Assembly (NCBI RefSeq): GCF_000143415.4 | Contig: NW_003314338.1 | Coordinates: 382,202-446,201 of the forward strand | DNA from: Selaginella moellendorffii | Lineage: Eukaryota > Streptophyta > Lycopodiopsida > Selaginellales > Selaginellaceae | DNA: 64,000 nucleotides | Direction of reading: 5' to 3' | Part shown: positions 44,696 to 58,340 of the stretch, piece after piece | Layout: every line of letters starts with the position of its first letter | Position numbering within the stretch: the first letter of the stretch is position 1 | The notes under the pieces: generated by a model | Databases searched by the model: none | What the model saw: only the letters and a program-made list of their open reading frames with translations | What the model was told of the DNA's origin: nothing | Position numbers and translations under genes: made by a program

Positions 44696-47270
44696 TAGGT
44701 AATACATTAATTATGTAGCCATTCTTATATATAAATATGGTCTAAACCTATTCCTTTAGCCCAAGCACTCACATTAGTGGAGGTGAAAGGCATTGTAATT
44801 TATCCCTATGAAGTACAAAAATTTTTAGCAATGCTTTGCTCTAGTATTTGTGATTGTACTTTTTATTTTTTTTTCTTCATTCTCTTTTAGATTTAGATTT
44901 GTATTAGCTTTTTGCAAGATCTAGAATTTTAGCTATTGTTGTGTTTAAATATGCTCTTTCTTCTGATCTTCATTACATTCGTTTTTTCTACCATGCCATG
45001 CTATCATTAATCAAGGAGTATGTCACTTGAGGCACTTTATTAGATCGAGCTTTTGATGCTATGAGGTTTGATTATATTGGTGTTGCACCCATCTTTAGTG
45101 TGTTGTTATTTCTTTTGAGTCGTTCTTTTTGGTTGCTTATAATCTACCAATCTCAAACCATGTAAATTCACGTCCTCGTGAACAAAAGTTGAAAACCACA
45201 ACTCTCCTAAAACCCTTACTCTTTTGACACTCTATCTTTTGAGTTGAACCTAGCTAAAGGCAAATTAATTTTGCCAGATGTCAATCTCAACATATAGTAT
45301 GATTCCTTTAACTAATTAACAAAGTTGGATCTAAGACCTTTCTGATACTAAATGTATGTTGAAATTCCTTTAACTAATCAACAAAGTCAAACCCAAGACC
45401 CCTCTAATACCAAATGTAAACTCATGAATTTGAATTTCCCAAAAAGTCACCCAACTCAATATTATTCAAACCAAGAACATTTAACCCCAGATACAGGAAG
45501 TTAATAATCTTGTTTTTGTTTTTTTGGTAAAGTTTTTGATCAATTTTAATGTTAAATATTCCTCTATTCCTAAGGTTGAATCACTTTGGCTAAAGTTTTA
45601 GATTGAGTACATATCCTTAATTGTGAATGTTAAGAGGTTTTGTTTTATTATTGTTGTTGTGTTCTCTTGAGAGTGTAGACTTAATTTCTTTTTTTTCAAA
45701 TATTGAATTGTGTTGAAGAGGTTGAGTGGTGTGAATTTCTTATTTATCTCGTGCTAGCTAAAGTATTTTATCACAACAAATTTTTTGTTCTTTAGGCTTT
45801 GAATATGTTTCCTTGTTTTCTCCCTATTTCTGCTTTGACAATTATTAAAAATTCTTCTTCCAATACTTCTCTATCCTGTGAGTATATGGAACATAGAAAA
45901 GGAATACATAAATATGCAAGCCTAAAAACCCTAGTTTATATTAAAAAATGTGCATTGTATACATATAATTGGACCTAGAATTTTGAGTTAATTAAATCTA
46001 ATAAACCTGAGCTCTCCACCACCTTCTTTCGTTGTTACCATTGACATCTGCCATAAGAACCCTATCGAGTTTCACTGATGGTTCGATTCTTTTCCAAGGC
46101 TCACCCCACAATCTTCACAGCAAGAAAGAGGAAGACACTGTGATTTCGATTATATCAACTTTGTTATGAACTTTGGGACTTTTTTTTTCTTCTATAATGT
46201 ATCTTCCTTTTTTTTCTCACTTTCTCTTTTTTGCCCTAACATTTCAAACTTTTTTTTCTTCGAAGGAAGGGGTAAAGGGGACAAACAAGAGTCTAGCCAT
46301 AATGATGGAGTGAGGACAAATGGATACGGTAGTGAAGCAAAGACAAATGACATAAATTGTTAATTGAGAATGAGTATAACAAGTCTAAATAAAACATCCA
46401 ACCCTAACATAGTGAAGCCAAACTAATGTGATAATGGAGTGAAGCCAAATATAAATGGTAAAGTAAGGACAAGTGCAACAAGTCTAAATAGAACTAGTGT
46501 TTTAAAACTTTTTTTCCTTTGAGAAGGGGATAAAGAGGATATGAAAGATGAATGAAGTGAATTCGACCTTTCATGTATAGTGCTAAATAAAGATGATGGT
46601 TGTGAGTCTAAATTAACATAAGTCTTAAATGTTAAATGAAGGGAAGATGTAAAGGCAAGTTTTGCTTATGATTGTGAGTTCGAGTTAATCATGGTCTTTG
46701 AGAATCATCAACAGGCAGAATTACAAATAGGATGTATTGTTTGCTGCAATAGTGCTCTATGGACTGTTGTGGCTCTCAAATTTCCTTTCTTCAGTTGAAA
46801 ATTATAACTCCATAGTTAGTTTAAACATTTGGCAGCTGTATATGAAGTTACAATTGATTCATTGGGATTTCGTAGTCGACTGGTGCTTGTGTCATAACTT
46901 TGGATTTTATTTTAATCATGGTTGTCAGCAACTTTGTTGATGGTTTTGTTGGAGATTCAAATTCTTGTGGTAATTTATAATCACTCAGCAAAAATTCCAA
47001 GTATTCCATTTGAAGTTTTCATCTTTCGAAGGGAAGGATGGTGTAAACGTTTGTAAATACATGTATGTATGTACATGTATTACCTAGTTAGGTAATACAT
47101 TAATTATGTGGAAGGTAGTAGTTGTTAATCTACTCAGATGTCCAAGAATCATGCACCAAAGCTTGTATATAGAGCGTGATTGATATGTGAATGATAACTT
47201 GTTTTCTTTTCATGCTATCAAAGTGCTTTTGTCTCATCACTTTTCTTGTCTTTCTTTATTCCTATTTCTT
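44696..47270. other. AT-rich sequence, no gene seen
   Basis: No supported coding region. TAGGTAATACATTAATTATGT occurs at about 44697 and again at 47089, so the stretch between them might be one inserted unit or share flanks. A direct repeat of an AACAAAGTYRRAYCYAAGACC-like sentence occurs at 45320-45400. Confidence 0.45.
47075..47100. repeat. 12-bp perfect palindrome
   Basis: ATGTATTACCTA, spacer GT, TAGGTAATACAT. The right arm and its continuation also occur at the edge of the (TA)n array near 44697. Confidence 0.8.
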
Positions 47271-47283
47271 GCTCTTGTTGTTG

Positions 47284-50200
47284 ATGGAGCAATTGGCTAC
47301 TACCATTCTTATAAATCTCCAGCCATTTGATAGCTCAAGGTGTTTTTGGTACTGGAGGGACCAAATGAAAGTGTTGAGCTTGATGGGGGTGTGGGACATG
47401 GTCACATCTCCCCAAAGTGCTAATTCTTCAGCCACTGAGTCCACTCACAATAGCAGTCAAGAGCAAGTTGCTTGAGCTATCATCAAATCGAAGCTAGTAG
47501 AGCATCTAGCATATGCAACGTTTGCTGGAGAATTGGGGAGCACCTCCTTGTGCATATTAGACAAAGGACTACTCAGAGATCATAGTGATTGAGACAAAAA
47601 TCCTATCAAAGTGCCACACTAGCAAGAAGGATTTGCAAGTTCTCTTCCAAGATTTTGCCATCTTTTTTAGGAACTGGAGGAAAGCAAGTGTGGCTACAGT
47701 GAAGAAAGAAAATTTTTGGCACTTAGTAAGGCTTTTGAGAAGCTGAATCAAGCTTTTGCTATCAATGTTTGCAACACTGCCACTATGATTGATGATATTG
47801 AGGGCATGATAAAGACAAAAATTGATGCTAGTTCTTGGTCGGCCACTTCACATGTGGAGTTTGCTAGAGCAGTCATGACTTAGCATCATGGAAGAGGAAG
47901 GCATTGCCCCAAGGATGAGGACGTGGTTGTGGGTGCTTGCAAGGACAAGGATGCAAACCACAATCTAGAGCAGAAGAATTTGAGGATAATGAGGAAGAAA
48001 ATAGCAGCTATTACTACTACTGCTAGAAGTTGAATACTAGACATGTAAAGGCTAATAGTCCAGTTCGCTTGTAGGAAGAAGCAAGAAGAGCAGCCAAGCA
48101 CCATACAGCTGCTAGATGTCCTCCATTTGTAGCTATTGTGGAAGACTCTGGATCCATGGGAGACCAGGGTGAGGATGATCCAGTAGTATGCTTAGTTGCT
48201 AGAAAAAAACTCAATTTCTGGTAGTCTAGTGCTAGATTCAAGAGCTAAGGGGCATGTCATGAAGGATAGGAATTGGTTCGAGGAGGTTAAATTGTTCAAA
48301 TGGGAAATGAAGGACTTCAAGTACTCAAGGGTAATGGAAGTTGTGTAGTGCCGATTAAAGGGCAAGGAGTCTTTAAAATAAAGCAAACTTTATTAATACC
48401 TGGCATTATGCACAATTTGGCCTCTATTGCAAGTCTCATTGACCATGGGATGGATATAAGGTTTACCAAAACTAAATGCTTTGTTAAGGAATCTATAAGA
48501 GAAGTATGGATTGCTAGAATGGTTTGAAATTTATATGAGCTTTTGTTCATAAAAGACCTCTAGTTTCCTCAATAGCTCTAGGCATTTTCAAGACTGCAAA
48601 TGTGGAGAATAAGACAGCTCTTTGGCACGCTTGACTTGCACATACAAATGTGCATCTTTTAAAATCCATCAAGTCATAGAATTTGGTGGATGGATTGGAT
48701 GATCCACTCTTGGAAGTAAAACATATTTGTTATGGTTGTCAACTTGGCAAACATGCACAAAGTTCCTTTCCTCATTCATCTTGGTGTACCAAGCAACCTT
48801 TAGATCTTGTGCATTTAGCTCTTTGTGGTCCTATGCAAGTTTAGTCACTCTTAGGGAAGTTCTACTTCATGATGATTGACGACTTCACTAGAAGGTGTAT
48901 CTGAGCAAAAAAAGTGATGCTTTTGTAGCTTTCAAGATCTTTCTTAAGCAATCTAAGAAGTAGTTGGATAGAAGATTGAAGATATTGCACTCAGACTCGA
49001 GAAGAGAGTACACATAAAATGAATTCAAGGTTTTTTGTCTTGAAAGAGGCATTCGGCAAGAGTTCACATGTACAGCTACACCACAACAAAATGGAGTAGC
49101 TAAATGAAAAACTAGAACAATCATGAATGCAGTGAGATCTATGATAAAAGCAACTAGTCTTCCCAACTTTTTTTGGCAAGAAGCTATTCAAGTAGCAGTT
49201 CATGTCCAGAATAGAATCCCTTCAGCTAGAAAAAGGGATGTCATTCTAAAGGAGGTTTAGATAGGTTGTCAACAAAGCATAGGCAGGCATGAAAGTTTTT
49301 TGCTCACTTGCTTATGCTAAAGTTCTCAATGATGATTTGAAGAAGCTTGATGACAAGAGTGTCCTTGGTTTTCTCATTGGATACAATGGATACAAGAAAG
49401 GTTATCACATCTATCACCCAAACTAGTGTAAAGTGATTGTATCACAAGATGTTATATTTGATGAAGGCATTTTGTACAAGGATCATCATCTTGCAAAATC
49501 TCAATGGTGGGAACCAGACCTAGAAGAGCTTGTAGCAACTTCTAGAGTGTGGAGTTATGCCTAAGTTTAGGCATTCAAGACAACCACACTCCTTCTTGAT
49601 GACTTTCATAGAAATGACCGTCAATGCTCCCAAGCTGAAAATCTTGAGCAAAATCAAGAAGTTCAAGAGCCTCTAGCAACAGCTCAAGCTGAAGAACTTC
49701 CACAATACCATTGAAGGAGGCCAGAATCTAAGAGGTTGATAGCTGAGTTGAATTTCGATACACAAAACAGAGGGAGGGATGAATCTGGAAGAACATTACG
49801 ACATCCTAGACCAAAAATCCTGAGCATTCACATGCCAAGCACGTACCAAGAAGCTATCTCAGGACCAGATGCAAAGAAATGGATCTAGGCCATGAAGGAA
49901 GAACTTGACAGTCACAATCAAAACAGCATTTTCAAGTTGTGTAAAGCTCCACCTAGAAGAAAGATCATTGGGAGGAAATGGGTGTATAAGATCCAATACA
50001 ACCCAGACTCCACCATCAAGAGGTACAAGACTAGACTTGTAACTCAAGGTTTTCCATAAATTTCAAGTGTTGATTATGAAGAGACCTTCTCATCAGTCGT
50101 GAAGGTGGCATGTTTGAGGACACTAAAAACTTTTGCTACTAAGTTTGGTTTACATGATCATCATATGGACATCAAGATAGCTTTTCTAAATGCCACTTTG

Positions 50201-51268
50201 AACAAGGAGATCTTCATGCATGAACCAGAAGGTTTTAAGGCAGGTCTTGACTTTGTTTGGAAGCTAAGAAAATCCATCTATGGGCTAAAACAGGTGGTAC
50301 AAATGCTTGAATAATTTATTGCAGAAGAAAGGTTTCCGAAAGCTCAACTTATATGGAAACCTTTATTAGAAGTAGGAAGGAACAAATGTTTTAGTCATGG
50401 TAGTGTATATCAATGATTGTTTGCTTGTTGGCAATGGAAAAGAGTACCTTAAAAAGGTCAAGCAAATTTTGATGTAGCGGTATAGGATGACAGCTCTTGG
50501 GAAGGTCCAGAAAATCCTTGGTATGGAAGTTCATCAAAGTCCAGATCGTTCCCACATTGCAATCACATTGTGTGCATAGGTTCATAAAATACTTCATAAA
50601 CACGGCATGACAAAGTGCAAATCAGCTCCAATGCCAATGGTCTTTAGTACAAAATTCTCTCAATATTCTGAACTTGAGGTACTTCAAGATATCAGACCAT
50701 ACCAGAAACTTGTTGGCAGCCTTTTATACATCTCCACTTGACATTGCTTTGCAGTTGGAGTACTCAGTCGCTACACCTCTTATCCAACAAAGAAACACAT
50801 GAAAGATATCTCAAAGGGACTAAGCAGTTTGGTTTAGTCTATGAAAGAGATAACAGCTCTACAGTCAAACTCATTGCATACTCGGATGCAGATTGGGTAG
50901 GCGATGTGGATACTAGGCCATCAACATTTGGAGTATGTTGTTTATTTTTTGAGGCAGCAGGGAGTAAAAAGAAAACTGTGGTGGCTCTTTCCAGTGCAGA
51001 AGCAGAGTATGTAGCAGCTTCAGCAGCAGCAAAGGAGATAGTATGGCTAAGGCTTATGATACAGGAACTTGGATAGGAGCAAAAGGATGCCACTCCACTT
51101 TTTACAGACAACAAAAGCTGCATTGCCATCTCAAAAAATCCAGTGTTTCATGGGTGGGTAAAGCATATAGAGATCCAATATCATTTTGTTTGTGGCCAAG
51201 TCGAAGTGACCCTAGAGTATATTCCAACAAAATCCTTTTTGAGGCTAAAGACCCAAAACTGAGTTGAG
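47284..51268 (+). mobile_element. Decayed Copia-type LTR retrotransposon
   Basis: Domains appear in Copia order on the + strand but in several frames with many stops. These are Gag (from MEQLATTILINLQPFDSS and FWYWRDQMKVLSLMGVWDMV), protease region with GQGVFKIKQTLLIPGIMHNLASI, and a pre-integrase zinc site with CYGCQLGKHAQSSFP. Integrase (FYFMMIDDFTRR, TPQQNGVAK), reverse transcriptase (KWVYKIQYNPDSTIKRYKTRLV, DIKIAFLNATLNKEIF, VVYINDCLLVG) and RNase H (AYSDADWVGDVDTRPSTFG, ALSSAEAEYVAASAAAKEIVW) follow. The YVDD active site reads YIND, another sign of inactivity. I could not delimit the LTRs. Confidence 0.9.
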
Positions 51269-51629
51269 ATTTAGACTAAAAGTTGGTAATTTTGGTGAGA
51301 GTAAGCATGGATTAGATAGAGGGGTGCTAAAGAAGTGTTCAAAAATAATTTCCATTCCCAAAAGAGAAATCAACTATAGTGCAAGTAGAATGGTGCCCAT
51401 GTAGCTCTCTCTCTTTCTCTCTCCACCAGTTTTGGTCAAAGTTCATCATTCCTATTGGCAATTGATGCAATTAAGACTTTAACTTCAAGCTCCATTTCTG
51501 AAGTGTGGAGACAGTTCCAAGTGGAAGTGTTCATGAAATATGACTTTGGAGAAAGATTTTGTCCTCGAGGGTAAGTTGAAGCTATGACAAAGAGCACTCG
51601 CAGAGAATTCCAATCACTAAACCCTATAA

Positions 51630-53110
51630 GATTTTCAAACGATAAACAGTGATAAGAAATTATAGCTTTCTATTGAGGCCGAAATGGACAGCAAATATGT
51701 AAGCGATTGGTACACCAACAATGTAGTAAGCTCTCGCAACACCTAAAGTTCTCACAGTCAATCCATAAAAATCATAGAAAGAATCACGAAAGAATCAACA
51801 TAAAGTTCTTGGAGGATTGATATGAACTTACCCGAAATGGATCCTTGGATATCATCCATGAAGGAAATCAGAGGTATGGTACAACTTCTGCTATAAGCTT
51901 TGGCGACTTCTTTGCGAGCCAAGAACAAGATCGTCACCATTATCTTAGCCTTGACGAGCACGAGACCAAGCGTGACAACGAACGAAAACTGCACAAACAT
52001 TGGAAACATGGCCAGCTCCAAGCTCGTTGGAAATTCGCGTACTATGAAAAAATACTTGAAAACTCTGATCAATAAGAATGTAAGGAGAACCTGGCTGATA
52101 TTCCAATACCACGTCAATCATAGAGTGTTATAGCTTCTTAGACCAAGGTTCCTTCATATCTTCATATATCAAAGGAGTTTAACCTTCCGACTAAACTTCA
52201 TTCTTACATGATCGAATAGACCGATGCCTGGGGATTTGGCAGAAGTCCTGAAAAGAATTACCGTCTTATTCCACACTAAACAAAACTAATCAAAAAGTAA
52301 AAAAATGTGATAAAGAAGTAGAAGACATAATTTACCAGACATGATCGCTGAAGGAACTGCCAACTTTAAGAAAACTTCGATGTCTCGAAACATTTCGGTG
52401 GAAAATCAGGGCCAACATTGCTGGCAGCGGGGGATGAAAGCCACCAAGAGCACAAACAGTCTAGCGTTTATCTAGTAGGAAATGCTGAGTCCAATTCCCA
52501 GCTTCAGCTTGTGGATCATGATCCAGTAGAGCAGCATTGGAACCACGCAGATATGGATCTGGAGAAATCTCATGAGTGGCTGGATCAAAGCATAGGATAG
52601 CAATCCCGGGATCAAATAACGGGCGTAGATCCCGGCCTTGAGGGTTCCACATTGTTGAACAAAAGAGCAAATGGTAGCGAGATCAAGAAGAATTCCCAGA
52701 GTGTGGTATTGCTTGGCTCCATAGGCTTGGCCGCAAAGAGTTTCCAGAGCGCTAGCCAGTTCCAGCTGCAAAACAATCAAACAGAGAAGAAGACCAATGC
52801 AAGCTCGCAAACTTTGAAGAACAGTGATAAACTTGGCTAAAGAACAAGAGGAAGAACTCACTAAGAATTTATAGAGAAGATACTGAATCCCGAGATGGTG
52901 CAAAAGGAAGTGGCGATGGAGGCGCTGGAGAAATCGAGCTCTCCCGAGTACAAACATCACCGAGACGATCTAGATGGAATACTGGAGGAGATTGACGCCC
53001 ATCATCGGCAGCACGAGCCAGAGCTGGCGCCCAATCTCCGCTCGAGCCCGATTGAAGGCGACCATCTTCTTCTTCTAGCTCCTCGCTCCTCTAATTCCTT
53101 CCAGATTTAG
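51630..53110 (-). pseudogene. MATE transporter pseudogene
   Basis: A decayed tandem copy of the gene at 53.2-55.2 kb. Recognisable pieces on the - strand are the first exon (RAEIGRQLWLVLPMMGVNLLQYSI, then a TAG at the codon for the next Gln), ETLCGQAYGAKQYHTLGILL, KAGIYARYLIPGLLSYALIQPL, and the ISFMDDIQGSISG exon. Parts of the central and sixth exons are missing and frames are broken repeatedly. No functional product is expected. Confidence 0.85.
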
Positions 53111-53161
53111 ATTTTATTCTTGTGACGTGTCACATTCTACCGTACTCAAGTACGGCATGAT

Positions 53162-55213
53162 CTAAGATAGTAATGGTAAAGTTGCCGAGGTCTCGACTCT
53201 CTTGGTCGCGTTCTCGGCCTGGAAGAGGAAGTTTTAAAATCGATGTCGAACCAAAACTTCCAAGAGAGATTTAGATTTCTTACTTGTTTTTCCCAGTTTG
53301 TGAAGACACTAGAGATCAAAAGGAAGGTTATCGCTTGTGTGCCTGTTCCACAAAGAATTCCAATCACTAGTCCCTGTTCGATTTGAGAGGAACACAAAAC
53401 TTTGACGATCAGGAGTAACAAAACACGATCATTCACACCTTTCCATTGAGGCCGAAATGGAACGCGAGACTGTAAGCGATTGGTACACCAACAATGTAGT
53501 AAGCTCCCAGATTTGCAGCAGCAGCAGTTGCTTGCCATCCACAACCCCTCGCAACACCTAAAGTTCTCACGATCGATCATAAAATCCCATGAAAGTCATC
53601 TCCGAAGTTCTTGGAGCGATTATGAGCTTACCCGAGATGGATCCTTGGATATCATCCATGAAGGAAATGAGGGCTATGATCGGTCCAAGCTTCGCCACAT
53701 TGTTGATAACTTCTGGTTCGTTGCTATAAACTCTTCCCAGAAAGTGGCGAGCCAAGAACAAGAGAATCGCCATTGTCGTAGCATCAAGGAGGGCGAGACC
53801 AAGTGTGACAAAGAAGGCAAACCGCGCATTGGAAACTTGGCCAGCTCCAAGCTCATTGGAAATTCGCGTACTATGAAAGACCAAACCTTGATTTTTCAGT
53901 AAGAAAATGGATGAAATTTTACCTGGCCGCTATACCAATGCCATAAGGTATCATAAACGTGAAGCTTACAGTGTTCAAGCTGCAAGGACGGTTTTACCGT
54001 GATCAGTAAAATCAAAAATCAATCTATAATCTCATTTACATGATCGAGTAAACCGAGGTTTGGAGCTGGGGATTTGGCAAAAGTCCTGCGAGGAGAAGTA
54101 GTAGCTCAAAAGCCCACCATTCCACACTGCCAAAAAAAAAAAAAAAAGATAGTAAGAAATAGCACAAAAAACGAAAGAGAAAACCATAATTTACCAGACC
54201 ATGATCGCGGAAGGGACCGCCAACCTCAGGAAAAGTTTGAAGTCTCGAAACGCTTCGGTGGAAAATCCGGGCCAGCATTTCTTGCAGCGAGGGATAAAAG
54301 CCACCAAGAGCACAAAAAATCCAGCGTTTAGCCAGAAACAAATGCTGAGCGAGATCGCGGCTCCATGAGCTCCAATTCCCAGCTTATGGATCATGATCCA
54401 GCAGAGTAGTATGTGAACTAGCAAGCTCACGACAGAGCAAAACAGCATTGGAACCACGCAACTCTGGGTCTGGAGAAATCTCATGAGTGGCTGGATCAAA
54501 GCGTAAGATAGCAGCCCCGGGATCAAGTAGCGCGCGTAGATCCCGGCCTTGAGAGAAATATCTGGAGCCTGGCCGAAGAAGAGGAGGACTGGCTCCATGT
54601 TGTAGAACAAGAGAGCTAATGGTATCGAGATCATGATAAGGATACAAATTGCTCTTTGGAGGAGAATTCCCAGCGTGTGGTATTGCTTGGCTCCATAGGC
54701 TTGGCCGCAAAGAGTTTCCAGAGCGCTCGCCAGTCCCAGCTATTTCAGTAGGAAAATCCAAGATGGATTAGAATCCGTGCAAGCAATCACCCATCATATC
54801 CAGAGAAGACTCAAGCAAAGTTCTAGAGATAAAATCCAGCAATGAAAGCTTTGCATGAGGAGGAGATAAGAAAATGGGGGACTAACTATTGGAAGATCAA
54901 TCATTGAGTCATTTATACCTAGGAGAAGAGAAATGGGTTTGTTTACCAGGATGCTGAAGCCCGTGACGTTGCAAAAGGAGCTGGCGATGGAGGCGCCGGA
55001 CAGATCGAGCTCTCCCAGGTGACCCACGAACATCACCGAGACGAGCTGGATGGAATACTGGAGGAGATTGACGCCCATCATCGGCAGCGCGAGCCAGAGC
55101 TGGCGCCCAATCTCCGCTCGCACCCGATTAGCAAGGCGGCCATGAGTGGCATCTTCTTCTTCTTGTTCTAAGTCAAGCTCTTTTCTCTGGCTCATGCTGC
55201 TCAGTGCCGCCAT
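53162..55213 (-). CDS. MATE (DTX) family efflux transporter
   Basis: Eight exons give 486 residues: 54947-55213, 54195-54739, 54040-54126, 53923-53979, 53632-53870, 53439-53557, 53284-53373, 53162-53218. MATE proteins have twelve membrane helices and export organic cations, flavonoids, hormones or toxic compounds in exchange for protons. Family marks are PMMGVNLLQYSIQLVSVMFVGHLGEL (first helix), ALETLCGQAYGAKQYHTLGILLQRA (the family signature), GLLPNPQLQTSVYSI, TRISNELGAGQ and VARGCGWQATAAAANLGAYY. All junctions keep phase. The intron before exon 3 ends in an unusual T16-17 tract. The first exon's acidic N-terminus (EQEEEDATHG) is normal for the family. Substrate cannot be told from sequence. 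A pseudogene copy follows downstream. Confidence 0.9.
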
Positions 55214-55361
55214 GCCCAAGCCTGATCTTTTAATTCAATCTGCCGACGTCTCTTTCTTTATTGAATATTTTGTTTTTACGGATTCAAAGTCGAAGAAGAA
55301 AGAACGTTGAACAAGATCTTGCATTTTTTATTTTTGACGTGAAATCTTAATTTTATGCCAT

Positions 55362-55364
55362 CTT

Positions 55365-55392
<28 letters not shown>
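55362..55392. repeat. (CT)n microsatellite
   Basis: About 14 CT units in the 5' flank of the MATE gene, on its upstream side. CT runs are common in plant core promoters, but a simple repeat suffices as explanation. Confidence 0.85.
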
Positions 55393-55396
<4 letters not shown>

Positions 55397-55879
55397 GGCG
55401 CTCCCGAAATCAACCGTGAGCACCTGAAATTTACCGATCTACCAGGCTCCTCTGCTGTACAAAGGAGAATAAAAAAGAAAAACAGTGTTTTTTATTCAGG
55501 GATGCACACACGCACACAGCGAGAGAGCTTGGCAGATCAGTGAGCGACAGAAAGTAAAAGAGTCGTGTAGCAGCTATAGAAAAAGCTTACACCTTCTGAA
55601 AAGCTCAACCTAATAGAAAACCCATGGACAACTCATAACTGCATAGAATAATTATGTACATTTGTCTTCTTTCTTTTTAAATTTTCATCAAAAAATTTCG
55701 TCTCATGGAAAATCAAACAATGACCCATGCACCATAGGAATATTTTAAGAATATTCTATGGCTTGTGGGATTTAATTGGGTTCACTCTTTATTCACTTCA
55801 TTGGTATTGGAATAATTTATTCTTTTGGGGATGGCAAATAAGTGAGATATAAATCTTGATGAGAAATATGGTATTAGTG

Positions 55880-58340
55880 ATGATGGCCATAATGATAAGG
55901 AAGAGATTTTTAATGATGTTGTTATGCAACAAGGTTGTTAAATTTTTAAGGTTTAAAGTGACATTAAAGAAGTTAAAGATTCTGTCAATCTCATTAAAAA
56001 CTTCCTACTTCATATAAACCCTCAAAAATTGAATCAATCTTATGTCCATGATTATTATTAGTATGTTAAACATGCCAAAGATTATAATGGAAGTCATTAT
56101 CAGATGTTTGTAATAGTTAAGAAGTTGGTTGGAATTGTGGGAAAGTTGTTAATTTTACAATTCTTGTGAGGATAAGGTGAAAATTGATTTTTTGGTGACA
56201 AAGCTAATGGGCTATGCTTCTTCGTGGTGGTTAAACTATATCAAAGTTAATCCTAAGCCAACTTCTTAGAGTGATTTGATGAAATATTTCATTTGTCAAG
56301 AAGTTTGAAGAGCTATTAAAGATCAAACAAAGGACTTTGTTTTTGGATGTGTATATCTATAAATTCTGTGATCTTTGTCTTAGTCTCATGGGTATTTATA
56401 ATAAATTGCTAAACATGCAATGTTTCACCAAAGGTTTGAGCTTAATAAATGTGTAGTAGAAAGTTAAGAAGGATCTCTAGCAATGTTGACTGATGCTATC
56501 ATTAAGGCTTAGATCTTTTTACCCAAACTGTCAATCAACTTTAATCAACTGGATGGTGTATAGAATAATTAACATAATAACCAACCCACCAATGCTTCAT
56601 ATTTGGGGAAGAAACAACCATTGCTCCATAAAGGCTCGAAAAGTGGAAATGGCAATGAAGCTAAAAAAAATTGTTTAGACTAGTGAGAGAAGGAGGCAAT
56701 TATTTTTATTGTCAAAAGGTTAAACATCACAGCAAAGATTGTCTTTTTGTGATCAATCTTTTCCAATCTTCTCTAGAATACATTAAAACATACTACCATT
56801 CATAATTGAGATGAAAAGTGTCAAATGGCGTTTTAGTGTTTGAAGCAATATTATATTTCTACTACTATGTTGAAGAGTTTGTATCTTGAGAAGCCTTTTG
56901 TGGTCAATATAAGCTACAAGTTTGATGATACACAATAGAATTGGCTTACTTAAGATAAAGGTGATAAATTTGTGTCATTTAAAATATGAGATGGAATTCT
57001 AATGAAGAAAGGATGTGTGGTGGTTCTTTATGTTAACAAATTCATCAAATGGATTTTGGTTGAATGTCATAATGTGCCAAGTGTTAGGCATCCAGGGGTT
57101 ATTGAGAATATATATATTGGTGAAGATGTATTTTTTTTTGGCATGGGATGAAATTAAAGGTTAAAAAGTATATATATGGTTATTTAACCTACTAGATGGT
57201 CAAAGTTGATCATCAAAAACTCACTAACCTCTATTATTACTTAAGAATAAATAGGATAACATCTCAATAAACTTTATCATTGGTTTATTTAAGAGCTTTT
57301 GAGGAAATGATGCTATTTGGGTTATTATGGATCGTTTGACAAAGATGGCTCACTTCTTCCTAGTGAAAATGATAATTAAAGCTTCTAAACTTGCTCAATT
57401 ATTTGTAGACCAGTTATTCAATCTCTATGGTTTGCTTGATAATATTGTGAGTGATTAGGATCCCAAGTTCACGTCTAAGTTTTGGCAAATAATCTTTGAT
57501 AAGCTAGAGATTAGTTGAGTATGAGTAGTGGTAAATATCCACAATTAGATGGGTAGAGAAAGCGCAAATTAGAAGATATGCTAAAGTTTTTTATGGGAAA
57601 ACTTGACTTGACAAAAAGTATGAGAGAAGTACTTGCCTTTGCTTCAATTTGCTCATAATAGTGCTCATCAATTAGCTATTGGCATATCTTCATTTATGGC
57701 AATGTATGGCTATGAACTTAAGTCTCTCGTGAGTTTAAGTTTGGTTTTGGTTTGGGTACCTTATACTTTTGATTTCCTAGAGGATATGCAAGACAACCTT
57801 GAGTTGGCAAAGTTAAATATGAGGCAAGCTCAAGATTAAGACAAAACATTGACTAATGAGCATTGTCATTATTAAGAGTACAAAGTTGGTGATAATTTTT
57901 CTTTTAAGCTATTAAATGCATAACAGTCTTTGAGAGATGGCAGTGCTAAGTTGTCTCTACGGTATTGTGGGCTATGAACAATTTTACGTGTGGGGGATCT
58001 TGTTTACATTTTGAATTTGCTAGCTAGTTCAAATATTCATCCAACATTTCATGTGAGCAAACTTAATATGTGTTTGCACTTTGGTAATGTCATAGATTAA
58101 TCTATCATCTAGGTCCTAAAGATAGATATAAAGGGTTGGGAGGTTAGCTTAGGTTCAATGTCAAATTTAATGGGGGCAGGAAGTTTGATTTTATAGTTCA
58201 AATATCTAGCAAAAGATAAAGTCACTCTTTCAACACACAAACCAATGTAGTGACCTTGATGAAGCAATTTGATCTTTGAGCAGCTTTGAGCACTATCTCC
58301 CAGTTGCACCAATTGCCTCCATGGTAGCTTGCTATTGAAC
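55880..58340 (+). mobile_element. Decayed Gypsy-type LTR retrotransposon
   Basis: Gag-like sequence from about 55880 includes a zinc knuckle remnant (YCQKVKHHSKDC near 56715). A long broken stretch follows, then integrase core pieces: VIMDRLTKMAHFFLVKM, KLAQLFVDQLFNLYGLLDNIVSD and DPKFTSKFWQ near 57330-57490, and LLQFAHNSAHQLAIGISSFM at 57640. A chromodomain-like tail region near 58060 (HPTFHVSKLNMC) follows, as in Gypsy elements. Stops are frequent in all frames. The reverse transcriptase region is largely missing. LTRs were not found. Confidence 0.8.
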
